A stretch of DNA of 64,000 nucleotides from Cognatilysobacter bugurensis (GCF_014652095.1 NZ_BMYD01000001.1:99068-163067), one strand, 5' to 3'. Shown: positions 10,121 to 20,119, numbered from the stretch's first letter. Notes: generated by a model from the letters alone, not told the origin. A program made the numbers and translations.

Positions 10121-11488
10121 TTGTTCGAACGTTCCCGCAAGGGTGAAACCGCACTGCTGATCCAGCCGCACGCCGGCGGTCCGCCAGACGAAGATGCGCT
10201 CGAAGAGTTCGGCGATCTCGCGCGCTCAGCCGGCGCGACGGTCGCTGCCACGCTGACCGCCCGCATTGATCGTCCGAATTCGGCGACGCTGATCGGCAGC
10301 GGCAAGCTCGAGGAGGTGCAGGCCGCCGCCGAGGCGACCGGCGCCGACCTGATCCTCGTCAACCATCCGCTGACGCCCGGCCAGGAGCGCAACCTCGAAC
10401 GCACGCTCAAGCGTCGCGTTGTCGACCGAACCGGTCTCATCCTCGACATCTTCGCGCAGCGCGCGCGCAGCCATGAGGGCAAGCTGCAGGTCGAACTCGC
10501 GCAGCTGCGTCACATGGCGACGCGCCTCATCCGCGGCTGGACCCACCTTGAGCGTCAGCGCGGCGGTTCGATCGGTCTGCGTGGTCCGGGTGAAACCCAG
10601 CTCGAGACCGACCGTCGACTGCTGCAAAAGCGAGTCGAACAACTGCAGCGTCGCCTCGAAAAAGTCGAAGTGCAGCGTACGCAGATGCGTCGTGCCCGGG
10701 TGCGCAGCGAACTCCCGCGTGTGGCGCTTGTCGGCTACACGAACGCCGGCAAGTCGACGCTCTTCAATGCACTGACTGGGGCCGAGGCATACGCGGCCGA
10801 TCAACTGTTCGCAACGCTGGATCCGACCGTGCGCCGCATCGAGCTGCCCGGCGGAGGCGTCGTGCTCGCCGACACCGTGGGTTTCGTGCGCGACCTTCCG
10901 CATGAGCTCGTCGCCGCATTCCGCTCGACGTTGTCCGAGGCGCGTGAAGCCGACCTGCTGCTGCATATCGTCGATGCGGCCGATCCGCTGCGCAACGAGC
11001 GGATCGCGCAGGTGGACGAGGTGCTGGCCGAGATCGGCGCGGGGGAGATCCCGCAGCTGCTAGTGTTCAACAAGATTGATCGTCTTGGCGACAATGCGCA
11101 GGTCCCTGGCGAAGAGGTCGACGGCGCGGACGAGGCGGTCGAGGCTGTGCCGATGCAGCCGCGCCACGACCGGCCTGCAGAGGGACGCGGCCGCGTGTGG
11201 GTGTCGGCGCGTGACGGTGCCGGTCTCGACCTGCTGCGCAATGCGGTCGGTGAGGCACTGGACCTGCGTCATGTGACCGGTGAAGTCCGGCTGCCGCCCC
11301 AGGCGGCGCGCTTGCGCGCGCAACTGCACGAACTCGGGGCGGTCCGCGCGGAGCAGGCCGATGACGACGGCTGGCTCGTCGAACTCGACATCGCCGAGGC
11401 CGACGCGGAGCGCCTGTACACGCAGGCGCACGGCGACGTGCTGCGTCCGCTGCTGCCCGAGCGCACCGTCGACACGCGCCTTGCTTGA
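10121..11488 (+). CDS. hflX: GTPase HflX
   Basis: Ribosome-splitting GTPase acting on stalled 70S ribosomes under stress. It has 455 residues and a TTG start at 10121, preceded by GGAG at 10107-10110. The N-terminal HflX domain contains GSGKLEEVQ and the conserved LNHPLTPGQ-like stretch. The GGSIGLRGPGETQLETDRR linker lies near residues 148-165, and the GTPase domain has a P-loop GYTNAGKS at 205-212, DTVGFVRDLP (G3) and NKID (G4). An insertion after NKID is longer than usual (about 35 residues, acidic then Arg-rich). It follows hfq as in most Gammaproteobacteria. Confidence 0.96.
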   Translation: MFERSRKGETALLIQPHAGGPPDEDALEEFGDLARSAGATVAATLTARIDRPNSATLIGSGKLEEVQAAAEATGADLILVNHPLTPGQERNLERTLKRRVVDRTGLILDIFAQRARSHEGKLQVELAQLRHMATRLIRGWTHLERQRGGSIGLRGPGETQLETDRRLLQKRVEQLQRRLEKVEVQRTQMRRARVRSELPRVALVGYTNAGKSTLFNALTGAEAYAADQLFATLDPTVRRIELPGGGVVLADTVGFVRDLPHELVAAFRSTLSEAREADLLLHIVDAADPLRNERIAQVDEVLAEIGAGEIPQLLVFNKIDRLGDNAQVPGEEVDGADEAVEAVPMQPRHDRPAEGRGRVWVSARDGAGLDLLRNAVGEALDLRHVTGEVRLPPQAARLRAQLHELGAVRAEQADDDGWLVELDIAEADAERLYTQAHGDVLRPLLPERTVDTRLA

Positions 11489-11513
11489 GGCACTGTCACC
11501 CCCCACCTAGAAT
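11485..11513 (+). promoter_or_regulatory. Candidate sigma-70 promoter for hflKC
   Basis: TTGAGG (11485-11490), a 17-base spacer and TAGAAT (11508-11513) form a good sigma-70 type match. It overlaps the last bases of hflX and precedes hflK by about 108 bases, giving the hflK-hflC-DUF2065 group its own transcript. Seen by eye only. Confidence 0.45.
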
Positions 11514-11620
11514 CACGGCACGCTGCGGCTTGAGTCGACAGCGTGCCCTGCGAACCTGCGAGTGCACGGTTCCGCCCGGTGCGACACGCATGTCCGCCGG
11601 TTACACGACGAGGAGCAGGC

Positions 11621-12736
11621 ATGGCCTGGAACACCCCCGGCAGTGACAAATCCGGCGCACGCCCGCCGCGGCGTACGCGCGAAGGATTCGCCGGTTGGCT
11701 CGATTCGCTGCGGGACCGCTTCGGCGGCGATGGCGGGGACAACGACGGCGGCGCGACGAACATCGTCCGCTGGGTCGGCATCGCGCTCGGGTTGTGGCTG
11801 CTGTTCAACAGCTTCGTGCTCGTGACCGAACAGGAGCGCGGCGTGGTGCTGCGTTTCGGCCAGATTGCGCGCGTGCTGCAGCCAGGTCCGCACCTCAAGG
11901 CGCCGTGGCCGATCGAGCGCGTGATCAAGGTCAACGCGACGCAGAGCAAGGCCTACAGCGACAACGTGCCGGTGCTTACGCGCGACGGCAACATGGTCGA
12001 CGTCGAAGTCAACGTGCAGTACCGCATCGGCGATCCGGTCGGCTACCTGTTCGGCTCGCGCAATGCCGACTCCGTGCTGCAGCAGGCGACGCAGAGCGCC
12101 GTGCGTGAACTCGTCGGCCGCTCCGACCTCGACGCCGTGCTGGGCGCGCGCAGCACACTCACCGTTGCTGTGCGTGAGCGGGTGCAGCGCCTGCTGCAGG
12201 CGTACCGCACCGGACTGGTCATCACCGAGTTCAACCTCCCGAACGCCCGTCCGCCGGAAGAGGTCAAGGACGCGTTCGACGAAGCGCAGCGCGCGAGCCA
12301 AGACAAGAACACTGCAATCAACCAAGCCCAGGCCTACGCAAAGCAGGTCGTCCCCGAGGCTCGCGGTGAAGCCGCGCGCATCCGCGCCGCGGCCGAGGGC
12401 TACCGCACGACGACGGTCGCGCGGGCCGAAGGCGACGCCGAGCGCTTCTCGTTGCTCGTCGAGCAGTACAAGGACGCGCCCGAGGTCACCCGCAAGCGGC
12501 TGTGGCTTGAGACCGTCGGCCAGGTGCTCTCCGAGAACCGCAAGGTCGTCGGGGGCGATTCGCGCCAGCTGATCTACGTGCCGATGCCCGATCCGCAGGA
12601 TGACGCGGCGAGCCGTCGCGCGGAGACAGCGCCGCTGACGAACCCCCAATTGCTCGATCCGGTGACCGCCGACGAGCCTGTCACGCGCACCGGTCGGACT
12701 GCACGTCCGCGCGGCCGCGAGGAGTCGACCCGATGA
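11621..12736 (+). CDS. hflK: FtsH modulator subunit HflK
   Basis: Partner of HflC in the large periplasmic SPFH cage that encloses FtsH and limits its access to membrane substrates. AGGAG at 11611-11615 marks the ATG at 11621, and the protein starts MAWNTPGS, close to the E. coli MAWNQPG. After a Gly/Asp-rich cytosolic tail, one transmembrane helix (about residues 50-67) leads into the SPFH domain (EQERGVVLRFGQ onward), with a long coiled-coil at about 225-300. It is 371 residues. It overlaps hflC by four bases (ATGA), consistent with coupled translation of an obligate complex. Confidence 0.96.
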   Translation: MAWNTPGSDKSGARPPRRTREGFAGWLDSLRDRFGGDGGDNDGGATNIVRWVGIALGLWLLFNSFVLVTEQERGVVLRFGQIARVLQPGPHLKAPWPIERVIKVNATQSKAYSDNVPVLTRDGNMVDVEVNVQYRIGDPVGYLFGSRNADSVLQQATQSAVRELVGRSDLDAVLGARSTLTVAVRERVQRLLQAYRTGLVITEFNLPNARPPEEVKDAFDEAQRASQDKNTAINQAQAYAKQVVPEARGEAARIRAAAEGYRTTTVARAEGDAERFSLLVEQYKDAPEVTRKRLWLETVGQVLSENRKVVGGDSRQLIYVPMPDPQDDAASRRAETAPLTNPQLLDPVTADEPVTRTGRTARPRGREESTR

Positions 12737-13596
12737 GAGTCCAGATGTGGATCGCCCTGGCGGTCGCCGCGTTGTTCGCGCTGATGGGATCGATGTACGT
12801 CGTCGGCGCGGGACAGGGCGCGATCGTGCTCAACCTCGGCCGCCTCGTACGCATCGAGACGTCGCCCGGCCTGCACTTCAAGTGGCCGCTCGTCGAAACC
12901 GCGCGCGTATTCGACCGCCGACTGCAGGTGCTCGAGTCGGAGCCCGAGCGCTACCTCAGCGCCGACAAGCAGGACGTGAGCGTGGACTTCTTCGCGATCG
13001 GTCGCGTCGAAGATCTGCGCGCGTTCTATCGTGCGACCGGCGGCGACGAGAGCGTCGCGGTGCAGCGGCTCGCGCCGATCATCAAGGATTCGCTGCGCAA
13101 CGAGATCAACGCGCTCACGCTGCGCGAGGTGGTCTCGGGTGATCGCTCGCAGGTGGTTGGCAAGCAGCTTGCTGCGATCAACCGCGGCGCGGCGACGCTC
13201 GGCGTGCAGATTGCCGACATCCGCATCAAGCGCATCGAGCTGCCGCAGGACAGCAACGTGTTGAAGTCGGTGTACGACCAGATGCGCAGCCAGCGCCTGC
13301 AGGTTGCGAGCCAGCTGCGCGCCGAGGGCGTGGAGCAGGCGCAGACCATCCGCGCCGAAGCCGATCGCGCGCGGGCGGTGCTGTTGGCCGAGGCCGAGCG
13401 CGACGCGCAGCGGCTGCGCGGTGAAGGCGACGCGCGCGCGGCGAAGCTCTACGCGACGGCCGCGAATCGCGACCCGAGCTTCTTCACGTTTCAGCGCAGC
13501 CTCGAGGCCTACCGGCAGGCGTTCAGTGACGGCGAGGCGGTCATCGTGCTCGACCGCGACGACCCGTTCCTGCAGTACCTCAAGTCCGATCGCTGA
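12733..13596 (+). CDS. hflC: FtsH modulator subunit HflC
   Basis: Second subunit of the HflKC complex. The 287 residues contain an N-terminal membrane anchor (about 5-25) and an SPFH domain beginning at VVGAGQGAIVLNLGR. Characteristic features are the FKWPLVETARVFDRRLQVLE strand region (20 residues, about 54-73), RNEINALTLREVVSGDR, and a C-terminal alanine-rich coiled-coil with EADRARAVLLAEAERDAQ. The ATG overlaps the hflK stop. It ends in the TGATG junction with the next gene. Confidence 0.97.
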   Translation: MRVQMWIALAVAALFALMGSMYVVGAGQGAIVLNLGRLVRIETSPGLHFKWPLVETARVFDRRLQVLESEPERYLSADKQDVSVDFFAIGRVEDLRAFYRATGGDESVAVQRLAPIIKDSLRNEINALTLREVVSGDRSQVVGKQLAAINRGAATLGVQIADIRIKRIELPQDSNVLKSVYDQMRSQRLQVASQLRAEGVEQAQTIRAEADRARAVLLAEAERDAQRLRGEGDARAAKLYATAANRDPSFFTFQRSLEAYRQAFSDGEAVIVLDRDDPFLQYLKSDR

Positions 13597-13781
13597 TGAG
13601 CGAGTTGTGGTCGGCACTCGCGCTCGTCGCGGTGCTTGAAGGGTTGTTCCTGTTCGTCGCGCCTGGCGGCTGGAAGCGCGCCGCCGAGCAGCTCTACGCG
13701 ATGCCGAACGCGCGTTTGCGGGTGGTGGGGCTGATCGTGGTCGTGCTCGGACTGCTCGCGTTGTTTCTGATTCGCGGGTGA
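13596..13781 (+). CDS. DUF2065 (YjeT-like) small membrane protein
   Basis: A 61-residue inner-membrane protein with two hydrophobic helices (about residues 4-22 and 41-59) and a central PGGWKRAAEQLYAMPNARLR stretch typical of the DUF2065/YjeT family. Its start shares one base with the hflC stop, so it is translationally coupled. The family commonly sits between hflC and purA; its function is unknown, but the context suggests a link to the HflKC/FtsH assembly. Confidence 0.9.
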   Translation: MSELWSALALVAVLEGLFLFVAPGGWKRAAEQLYAMPNARLRVVGLIVVVLGLLALFLIRG

Positions 13782-13846
13782 GCCACGCTCTCTCGCGGGA
13801 CACCAGCGTTCGCCGCGGTGGCCACGCCGGTACAAAACCCGGATAA

Positions 13847-15277
<1,431 letters not shown>

Positions 15278-15298
15278 TCCGTCGTTGATCGAATGAAG

Positions 15299-15326
15299 AA
15301 AAAGCCCCGCAATGCGGGGCTTTTTT
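15299..15326. terminator. Bidirectional Rho-independent terminator
   Basis: An 8-bp GC-rich stem (GCCCCGCA/TGCGGGGC) is flanked by A residues on the left and six T residues on the right, so it can end both purA (plus) and the convergent beta-barrel gene (minus). Confidence 0.9.
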
Positions 15327-15432
15327 GTTCCGGCAGCATTGATGCGATGTTCCGCTGAACTTTCTCTCGGAATTGGCATCGGCGTCAGCGGCTCAGTCGG
15401 CGCATCTCGAGCACTCGTCGCGTCGGATTCGC

Positions 15433-16245
15433 TCAGAACCCCGCGGTGAACGACACGCCGGCGCCCCAGTTGGCGCTGCCGTCGCTGAGACCTTTCGTCG
15501 CGTAGAGCTGCACTTCGTTGTGCGTGCCGCCGGGCAGCGCGACGAAGCCAGTGATCTCGCTGCGTTCTTCGCTCAGCGACGAGGCCGACTCGCGCCATGC
15601 ATACGCGGCGCCGAGGCGCGCCGGGCCGGCTGCGACGCTCATGCCCGCACTCGCGTTCGCGACTGCGTCGACGTCGATGTAGGGCGATTCGCCGAGGTGC
15701 GTGTAGCCGGCGCCACCGAACAAGGTCGCGCGGCCGACGTTGCGCCAGGCATCGACCGCGACGCCGACGTCGTTCGCGCCGGTGCCGAGGCCCTTGGATT
15801 CGTCGGCAGTCGCGATCTTTGCGTTGCCGCTCAGATTCACGCCGGCGGCACCGCCGATCGGCACGGCATAGGTCGCGGCGAGCGTGAGGTCGCCAATGCC
15901 CGATGCGGAGCTGTCCTGCGCAACGGCGTCACCGCCCGCGCCCGGCATGCCGCCGCCGATCGGCAGCAGGCCGCCACGACCGATGAGGCCGGAATTGGGC
16001 ACCGGGCCCAGACCAGGCACGACGTTCGACGCGCCGTCGACGCGCATCCACGGCACGCTCGCCTTGAACGACCACGCGCCCCGTTGCACGGACGCAGTGA
16101 GCGGAATCTGCAGGATGCGCGTGTCGATGCCGGTGCCGAATGTTCCAGACGCATAGTCGACGCCGACGCCGACACGCGTGCCGTCTTCGGCGTGTGCGCC
16201 CGTGGCAGCGACGAGCAGGGCGGTGAGGAGCAGGGTCTTGCGCAT
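15433..16245 (-). CDS. Predicted outer-membrane beta-barrel protein
   Basis: A 270-residue exported protein with a clear signal peptide (MRKTLLLTALLVAATGAHA) and alternating beta strands ending in a C-terminal Phe, the hallmark of outer-membrane barrels. Strands such as WSFKASVPWMRV, LTLAATYAVPI and RATLFGGAGYTHLGE, with polar turns, resemble the transporter-like barrel family of MetA-type phenol-degradation proteins. That likeness is general, so no substrate is inferred. A Gly-rich loop lies near residues 85-110. GAGG precedes the ATG. It is downstream of, and codirectional with, the Ala/Gly-rich protein, and the two are probably one transcript. Confidence 0.7.
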   Translation of the reverse strand: MRKTLLLTALLVAATGAHAEDGTRVGVGVDYASGTFGTGIDTRILQIPLTASVQRGAWSFKASVPWMRVDGASNVVPGLGPVPNSGLIGRGGLLPIGGGMPGAGGDAVAQDSSASGIGDLTLAATYAVPIGGAAGVNLSGNAKIATADESKGLGTGANDVGVAVDAWRNVGRATLFGGAGYTHLGESPYIDVDAVANASAGMSVAAGPARLGAAYAWRESASSLSEERSEITGFVALPGGTHNEVQLYATKGLSDGSANWGAGVSFTAGF

Positions 16246-16273
16246 GGAAACCTCGGAGAGCGACGGGGCCGGG

Positions 16274-16330
16274 CCGGCGGCGGACGTAGGTCGCCGCCGG
16301 GACGCCTCCGCGCCACTAGGGCGCGGAGGC
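16274..16330. repeat. Two adjacent GC-rich hairpins between two minus-strand genes
   Basis: A perfect 11-bp stem GCCTCCGCGCC / GGCGCGGAGGC with loop ACTAG occupies 16304-16330. A 9-bp stem CCGGCGGCG / CGCCGCCGG with a 9-base loop occupies 16274-16300. Neither has a T run, so simple termination is unlikely. They could stabilise the upstream message or lower expression of the barrel gene. Confidence 0.6.
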
Positions 16331-16341
16331 TGGGGCTGCGA

Positions 16342-17199
16342 TCAGCGACGCGGAGCGTCGTTGCGGCGCGCGCCGTTGGCTTCGGCGCGTGCGCGGCCGT
16401 TCGCGCTTGCACGGGCACTGCCGTTTGCGTTGCCCCGCGCGGAGCCGTTTGCTTCGCCCGATGTCGAGACGCCGACGCCACCGTCGAGCGCACCCGTTGC
16501 AGTGCCCAGTGCCGACTGCGCGCGGCCGGCCGCGCGGCCCGCTGCGCTCTCGACCGCGGCAGTGGCGTCAGCGGCGCCGCGGGCCGCGGCGTCGACACCA
16601 CGCGATGCGGCGTCGCTGCCGGCGCGTGCGGCCGCACCGACGTCGGCGTTGGCTTCGACCGATGCGTCCGCATCAACGCGTGCGCGGCCGACCACGTCGG
16701 TGGCGGTGCGCAGCCCGCCCTGAGCCTGGGTCGACGCGTTCTGCGCGGCATCGTCTAGTGCGTTCAGTGCACCGGCGTTGCCGCCGGCACGTGCGGCGAG
16801 GCCATCAGCTGCAACCGCGGCGCCGGCGGCAGCCGCGCCCTGGGCGGCCGCCGAGGCCTGGCCGAGGCCGCGACCGGTACGCGAGACCGCCCCCGAGACC
16901 GTGGACTCGACGCCGCGCACTGCATCGGTGCCGCGGCGCGCTGCGGCGTCGACGGCGCGGGTCGCATCGAGGGCGCCGCGTGCACCGATCCGGCCGCGGG
17001 CCGACGCATCGGCAGCGCCGCCGATCAGACCTCCGACGCGGCCCGTGGCGGCCGGCAGACCGACCGGGGCACCGAGGCGGCCCGCACCGCCGACATTGGC
17101 ACCGCCGCCGAGCATGCCGCCGAGGCTTTGCGCCTGGACGGGCAGAGCGATGGCGACCGACGAAGCGAGCAGGGTGGCGACGAGAATGGACTTGCGCAT
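16342..17199 (-). CDS. Exported Ala/Gly-rich low-complexity repeat protein
   Basis: No family recognised. A 285-residue protein with a signal peptide ending ALPVQAQS, then a Gly-rich stretch. From about residue 60 to 245 it is almost entirely Ala, Gly, Asp, Arg, Ser and Thr in patterns such as GVDAAARGAADATAAVESA, which suggest long amphipathic helices like LEA proteins. Four imperfect copies of an octapeptide ANGSARxx (16357-16452) close the protein, followed by DAPRR-type basic residues. GGAGG directly upstream decides the ATG at 17199; a longer start at 17214 would place that site inside the gene. A stress-protection or cell-envelope filler role is possible but unproven. Confidence 0.7.
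   Translation of the reverse strand: MRKSILVATLLASSVAIALPVQAQSLGGMLGGGANVGGAGRLGAPVGLPAATGRVGGLIGGAADASARGRIGARGALDATRAVDAAARRGTDAVRGVESTVSGAVSRTGRGLGQASAAAQGAAAAGAAVAADGLAARAGGNAGALNALDDAAQNASTQAQGGLRTATDVVGRARVDADASVEANADVGAAARAGSDAASRGVDAAARGAADATAAVESAAGRAAGRAQSALGTATGALDGGVGVSTSGEANGSARGNANGSARASANGRARAEANGARRNDAPRR
16357..16452 (-). repeat. Four 24-bp repeats encoding an octapeptide
   Basis: Four consecutive 24-base units encode ANGSARGN, ANGSARAS, ANGRARAE and ANGARRND at the C-terminus of the Ala/Gly-rich protein. Copies differ at several positions, so they are diverged rather than recently slipped. Confidence 0.8.
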
Positions 17200-17315
17200 G
17201 GGAAGGACCTCCAACGCCGCGGACCATCCGCGGCTCTTGAAGTGACCTACGAGCGGAGGGGCCCGCTTCTTCCCCCGTTGGCGGAACCGTTGCGAATGGT
17301 TCAGCTAGGCGCCGG

Positions 17316-18596
17316 TTATGGGCTGAAGGCGATGAGCCCGTCGCCGTAGCGCGGATCGCGGCCGGGTGCGCCGAGGTCGCGGGCGTCGGCGCTCAGCGTC
17401 TTTCGAAGGCGCTCGGCTGCGGCGGCGTCGGGCTCGGCAATGCGCAAGGCTGCGGCGCGAGCGACGATCGGCGCCGCGAACGAGGTGCCGCGCGTCGGAC
17501 GTCCGCGACCGGGCACGACGCCGGATGCGACGAAATCGACGTGCGGGCCACTGCCGGATTCGGGCAGCACGCGCAACTGCGGATCGACCGCGCCGACGCC
17601 CACGACGCCGGGGTATGCGGCCGGATAGAGCGGCGGAGCCGCCGGCCCGTCGTTGCCGACCGCCGCGACGATCACATGACCGCGCGCGTGCAGCGCAGCG
17701 ATCGCGCGCGCGATCGCCGCGTTCGCGGGGCCGACGAGGCTGACGTTGATCACTGGCACGCGCTCGCGGGCCATCCACGCGAGGGCTTCGAGCAGGCCGA
17801 GCGTCGCGCGTCCAGCCGGGTCGCCGCAGTACACGTCGGCCGCATAAAGATGACCCTGCGCACCGCCGGCCAAGCGTGCAGCGACGGCAGTCCCGTGCGC
17901 ATGCGGCACCGGTCGCCCGTTACAGCCGTGGGCCTGCACGCGAAGTTGCGCGAGTTCGGGCCGGCGCGGGTCCACGCCGCTGTCGATCAGACCGACCCGC
18001 AACGTCGCCGGCGCGGTGCCGACCGGACTTGCCGCCGATCCTGCGGCAACCGTCGCAGAGGCGGACGACGTCAGGAATACGTGCTGGTACGCGAACTCCA
18101 CCGACGGCGCTGCATCACGCAGAGCACGCATGGCGCGCGCAGCGGAGCGCCGCCGGGTGTCGCGGATCCGGCGCATGTCCAGATCCAGACCGTGCAGCGA
18201 TGCCTCGCGCGGCATGACCTCGAAGCCCGCCGCCTCGATTCCCTGCAGTCCGGCGGCATCGGGCGAGATCGCAAGGAACTCGCCGCGCAGCACCGGCTCA
18301 CCGGCCGGGTCGAGATCGATGCGTTCGGGCAACTGCTGCACGAGCTGCCGGATGCGCAGCTTGCGCACGTCGAGCGGGCTCGCGCGTTCGATCATTCGCT
18401 CGGTTACGGCGCCACCAGCGCGCGCGGCGTCGGACACACGATCGAGCACCGGGGATGCCGCGCCGGGCAGGCCGGGGCCGACACCGGGCAGCCCGCCGAG
18501 CACCAGCGTCGGAGCACCTGCACTGGAGCCGTGCACCTGTGGCTGCGCGGCGCCTGCGAGGCACAGGAGGCATGCAAGGGTCAGCAGTCGGATCAC
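17316..18596 (-). CDS. S8 family (subtilisin-like) serine peptidase
   Basis: A 426-residue exported subtilase. The chosen start is a GTG at 18594-18596, directly before a good signal peptide (IRLLTLACLLCLAGAAQ); an open frame runs further upstream but is Pro/Arg-rich. Residues 25-195 form a prodomain-like region without a clear I9 match. The catalytic domain has Asp205 (GLIDSGVDP), His234 (HAHGTAVAA), oxyanion Asn315 (AAVGNDG) and Ser372 (GTSFAAPI), so it should be active. The domain is compact, with no C-terminal extension. It is divergent from an ECF sigma/anti-sigma pair and shares their upstream region, suggesting that sigma factor controls it or that it takes part in the same stress response. 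Confidence 0.85.
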   Translation of the reverse strand: MIRLLTLACLLCLAGAAQPQVHGSSAGAPTLVLGGLPGVGPGLPGAASPVLDRVSDAARAGGAVTERMIERASPLDVRKLRIRQLVQQLPERIDLDPAGEPVLRGEFLAISPDAAGLQGIEAAGFEVMPREASLHGLDLDMRRIRDTRRRSAARAMRALRDAAPSVEFAYQHVFLTSSASATVAAGSAASPVGTAPATLRVGLIDSGVDPRRPELAQLRVQAHGCNGRPVPHAHGTAVAARLAGGAQGHLYAADVYCGDPAGRATLGLLEALAWMARERVPVINVSLVGPANAAIARAIAALHARGHVIVAAVGNDGPAAPPLYPAAYPGVVGVGAVDPQLRVLPESGSGPHVDFVASGVVPGRGRPTRGTSFAAPIVARAAALRIAEPDAAAAERLRKTLSADARDLGAPGRDPRYGDGLIAFSP

Positions 18597-18649
18597 GGGG
18601 CGTCGGCGCGGCTTGGGTGGGGCAGGGCGCGATGCTAGCGTCACGCGAA

Positions 18650-18706
18650 TGTACGAATGCCCGCCGCCGTACAGTGGCCGGGAATAAAACGCCGCGCTGG
18701 GACGTA
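18650..18706 (+). promoter_or_regulatory. Candidate ECF-type promoter with adjacent inverted repeat
   Basis: GGAATA (18681-18686) and CGTA (18703-18706), 16 bases apart, look like the -35 and -10 of an ECF sigma promoter. They lie immediately before the sigma gene, which suggests autoregulation. The implied transcript would have almost no leader before the GTG at 18719. Just upstream, TGTACG (18650-18655) and CGTACA (18668-18673) form an inverted repeat with a 12-base spacer, a possible operator shared with the divergent subtilase. Confidence 0.45.
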
Positions 18707-18718
18707 GGGCCATTACGA

Positions 18719-19210
18719 GTGAGCCAGAACGCCGACTACATCCAAGGCCTGACCGACCTGCTGCCGCGCCTGCGACGCCTCGCGCGGACGCTGTCGGGCA
18801 ATGCCTTCGACGCCGACGACCTGGTGCAGGTCGCCCTGGAGCGTGCGCTCGCGCGCAGCGACCAGTGGCGCCCCGATGCGCGGCTCGACACCTGGGTGTT
18901 CGGAATCCTCCGCAACGCCTGGCTCGACGAACTGCGATCGCGCACTCGGCGGTTACGCGTGTTCGCGCCGGAGGAAGCGGGCGAGCACGTGGGCGAGCCG
19001 GCGATCGAGCGGCAGTCCGACGCGATGTCGGTCGCCGCAGCGATGGCGCGGCTGCCCGACGAGCAGCGCGAGGTGGTGGCGCTGGTGCTGGTCGAAGGGC
19101 TGTCGTACCGGGAGACCGCCGACCTGCTCGATCTCCCGATCGGCACGGTCACCAGCCGCCTGGCGCGCGCACGATCCACGTTGCAGAACCTGCTGGGCGA
19201 ACCCGCATGA
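18719..19210 (+). CDS. ECF-type RNA polymerase sigma factor
   Basis: A 163-residue group 4 sigma-70 protein. Region 2 runs from about LLPRLRRLARTLSGN to DTWVFGILRNAWLDELRSR, including the DDLVQVALERAL core-binding helix. Region 4 contains LPDEQREVVALVLVEGLSYRE and the helix-turn-helix LPIGTVTSRLARAR. The start is taken as GTG 18719, which places SQNADYIQGL at the N-terminus; no ATG fits. The stop overlaps the anti-sigma ATG by four bases, the usual sign of a sigma/anti-sigma pair. Confidence 0.92.
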   Translation: MSQNADYIQGLTDLLPRLRRLARTLSGNAFDADDLVQVALERALARSDQWRPDARLDTWVFGILRNAWLDELRSRTRRLRVFAPEEAGEHVGEPAIERQSDAMSVAAAMARLPDEQREVVALVLVEGLSYRETADLLDLPIGTVTSRLARARSTLQNLLGEPA

Positions 19211-20034
19211 CGATCACCGACCACGAACTGCAGGCCTACGTCGACCGCGAGCTCGCGCCCGAGGACGTCGCGCGCATCGATGCGGCGTGCGCGGCCGACC
19301 CGGAACTCGCCGCGCGGCTTGCGCGCGAGCAGCGGCTGCGTGAACGCGTGCGAGGTGCGTTCGACGACGTGCTCGAGGAGCCCGTACCCGATCGCCTCAC
19401 CGCCTTGCTGCGCAATGCGGCGGGCGACGCTGCGTCGTCATCGGCCGACGTGATTCCGCTCGCGCGCCGCGACACCGGTCGGCGAGCGGCAGACACCCCG
19501 GCCGGGCCCACGGTCGCGACGGCAGCGCCGCCTGCGCCGGATGCCGCGCGTCGCGTCCCGCCGCCGATCCGCGCGCGTGCGCGGGGCGGCTGGGCGAGCT
19601 ACGCGCTCGCGGCGTCGGTTGCTGCGCTCGCGGTGAGCTTGTGGCTGCGACCCGCGCCGGGCTCCGTCTATGTCGATGACGGCATGCTGGTCGCGCGCGG
19701 TGCGCTTGCAGAAGAACTCGACACAACGCTCGCGAGCGCTCCGTCGGAAGCAGGGGCCCTTGCGATCGGCCTGAGCTTCCGCGACGCCGACGGCCGGGTG
19801 TGTCGCAGCTTCGTGCAGCGAGGCGAACGCGCAATCGCCGGCCTCGCGTGCCGCGACGGCGATCGCTGGGCGCTGCCGGTGCTGAGCGCGGCCGAGGCTG
19901 TGGCGGCAGGCGAAGTGCGCCAGGCGTCCAGCGCGGTGACACCAGAAGTGCAAGCCGCGATCGATGCGCGGCTTCAGGGGGACGTGTTCGATGCCGCCCA
20001 GGAGCGCGCGGCGCGTGACGCGGGCTGGCGCTAA
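19207..20034 (+). CDS. Membrane-anchored anti-sigma factor
   Basis: A 275-residue protein with an N-terminal anti-sigma domain (DHELQAYVDRELAPEDVARI, residues 5-24), an Ala/Pro-rich linker, one transmembrane helix near residues 135-152 (YALAASVAALAVSLWL) and a periplasmic domain of about 120 residues ending near the C-terminus. The zinc-binding HxxxCxxC of classical ZAS proteins is not complete: the first Cys position is occupied by other residues, so binding may be zinc-independent. The periplasmic domain has two Cys (VCRSF, LACRD) that could sense redox state. Translationally coupled to the sigma gene. Confidence 0.85.
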   Translation: MTITDHELQAYVDRELAPEDVARIDAACAADPELAARLAREQRLRERVRGAFDDVLEEPVPDRLTALLRNAAGDAASSSADVIPLARRDTGRRAADTPAGPTVATAAPPAPDAARRVPPPIRARARGGWASYALAASVAALAVSLWLRPAPGSVYVDDGMLVARGALAEELDTTLASAPSEAGALAIGLSFRDADGRVCRSFVQRGERAIAGLACRDGDRWALPVLSAAEAVAAGEVRQASSAVTPEVQAAIDARLQGDVFDAAQERAARDAGWR

Positions 20035-20089
20035 CTAAAGCTGGCGGACCAGTGGCAACCGGCGGGGGGCCCAGTTGACGCGCTAGGCC

Positions 20090-20119
20090 GTCCTGCGGTC
20101 ACGACAGTGGACGCAGGAC
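20090..20119. terminator. Hairpin between convergent genes
   Basis: GTCCTGCG and CGCAGGAC pair across 14 bases between the anti-sigma stop and the convergent minus-strand gene. It has no T run, so termination here is only possible. Confidence 0.3.
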
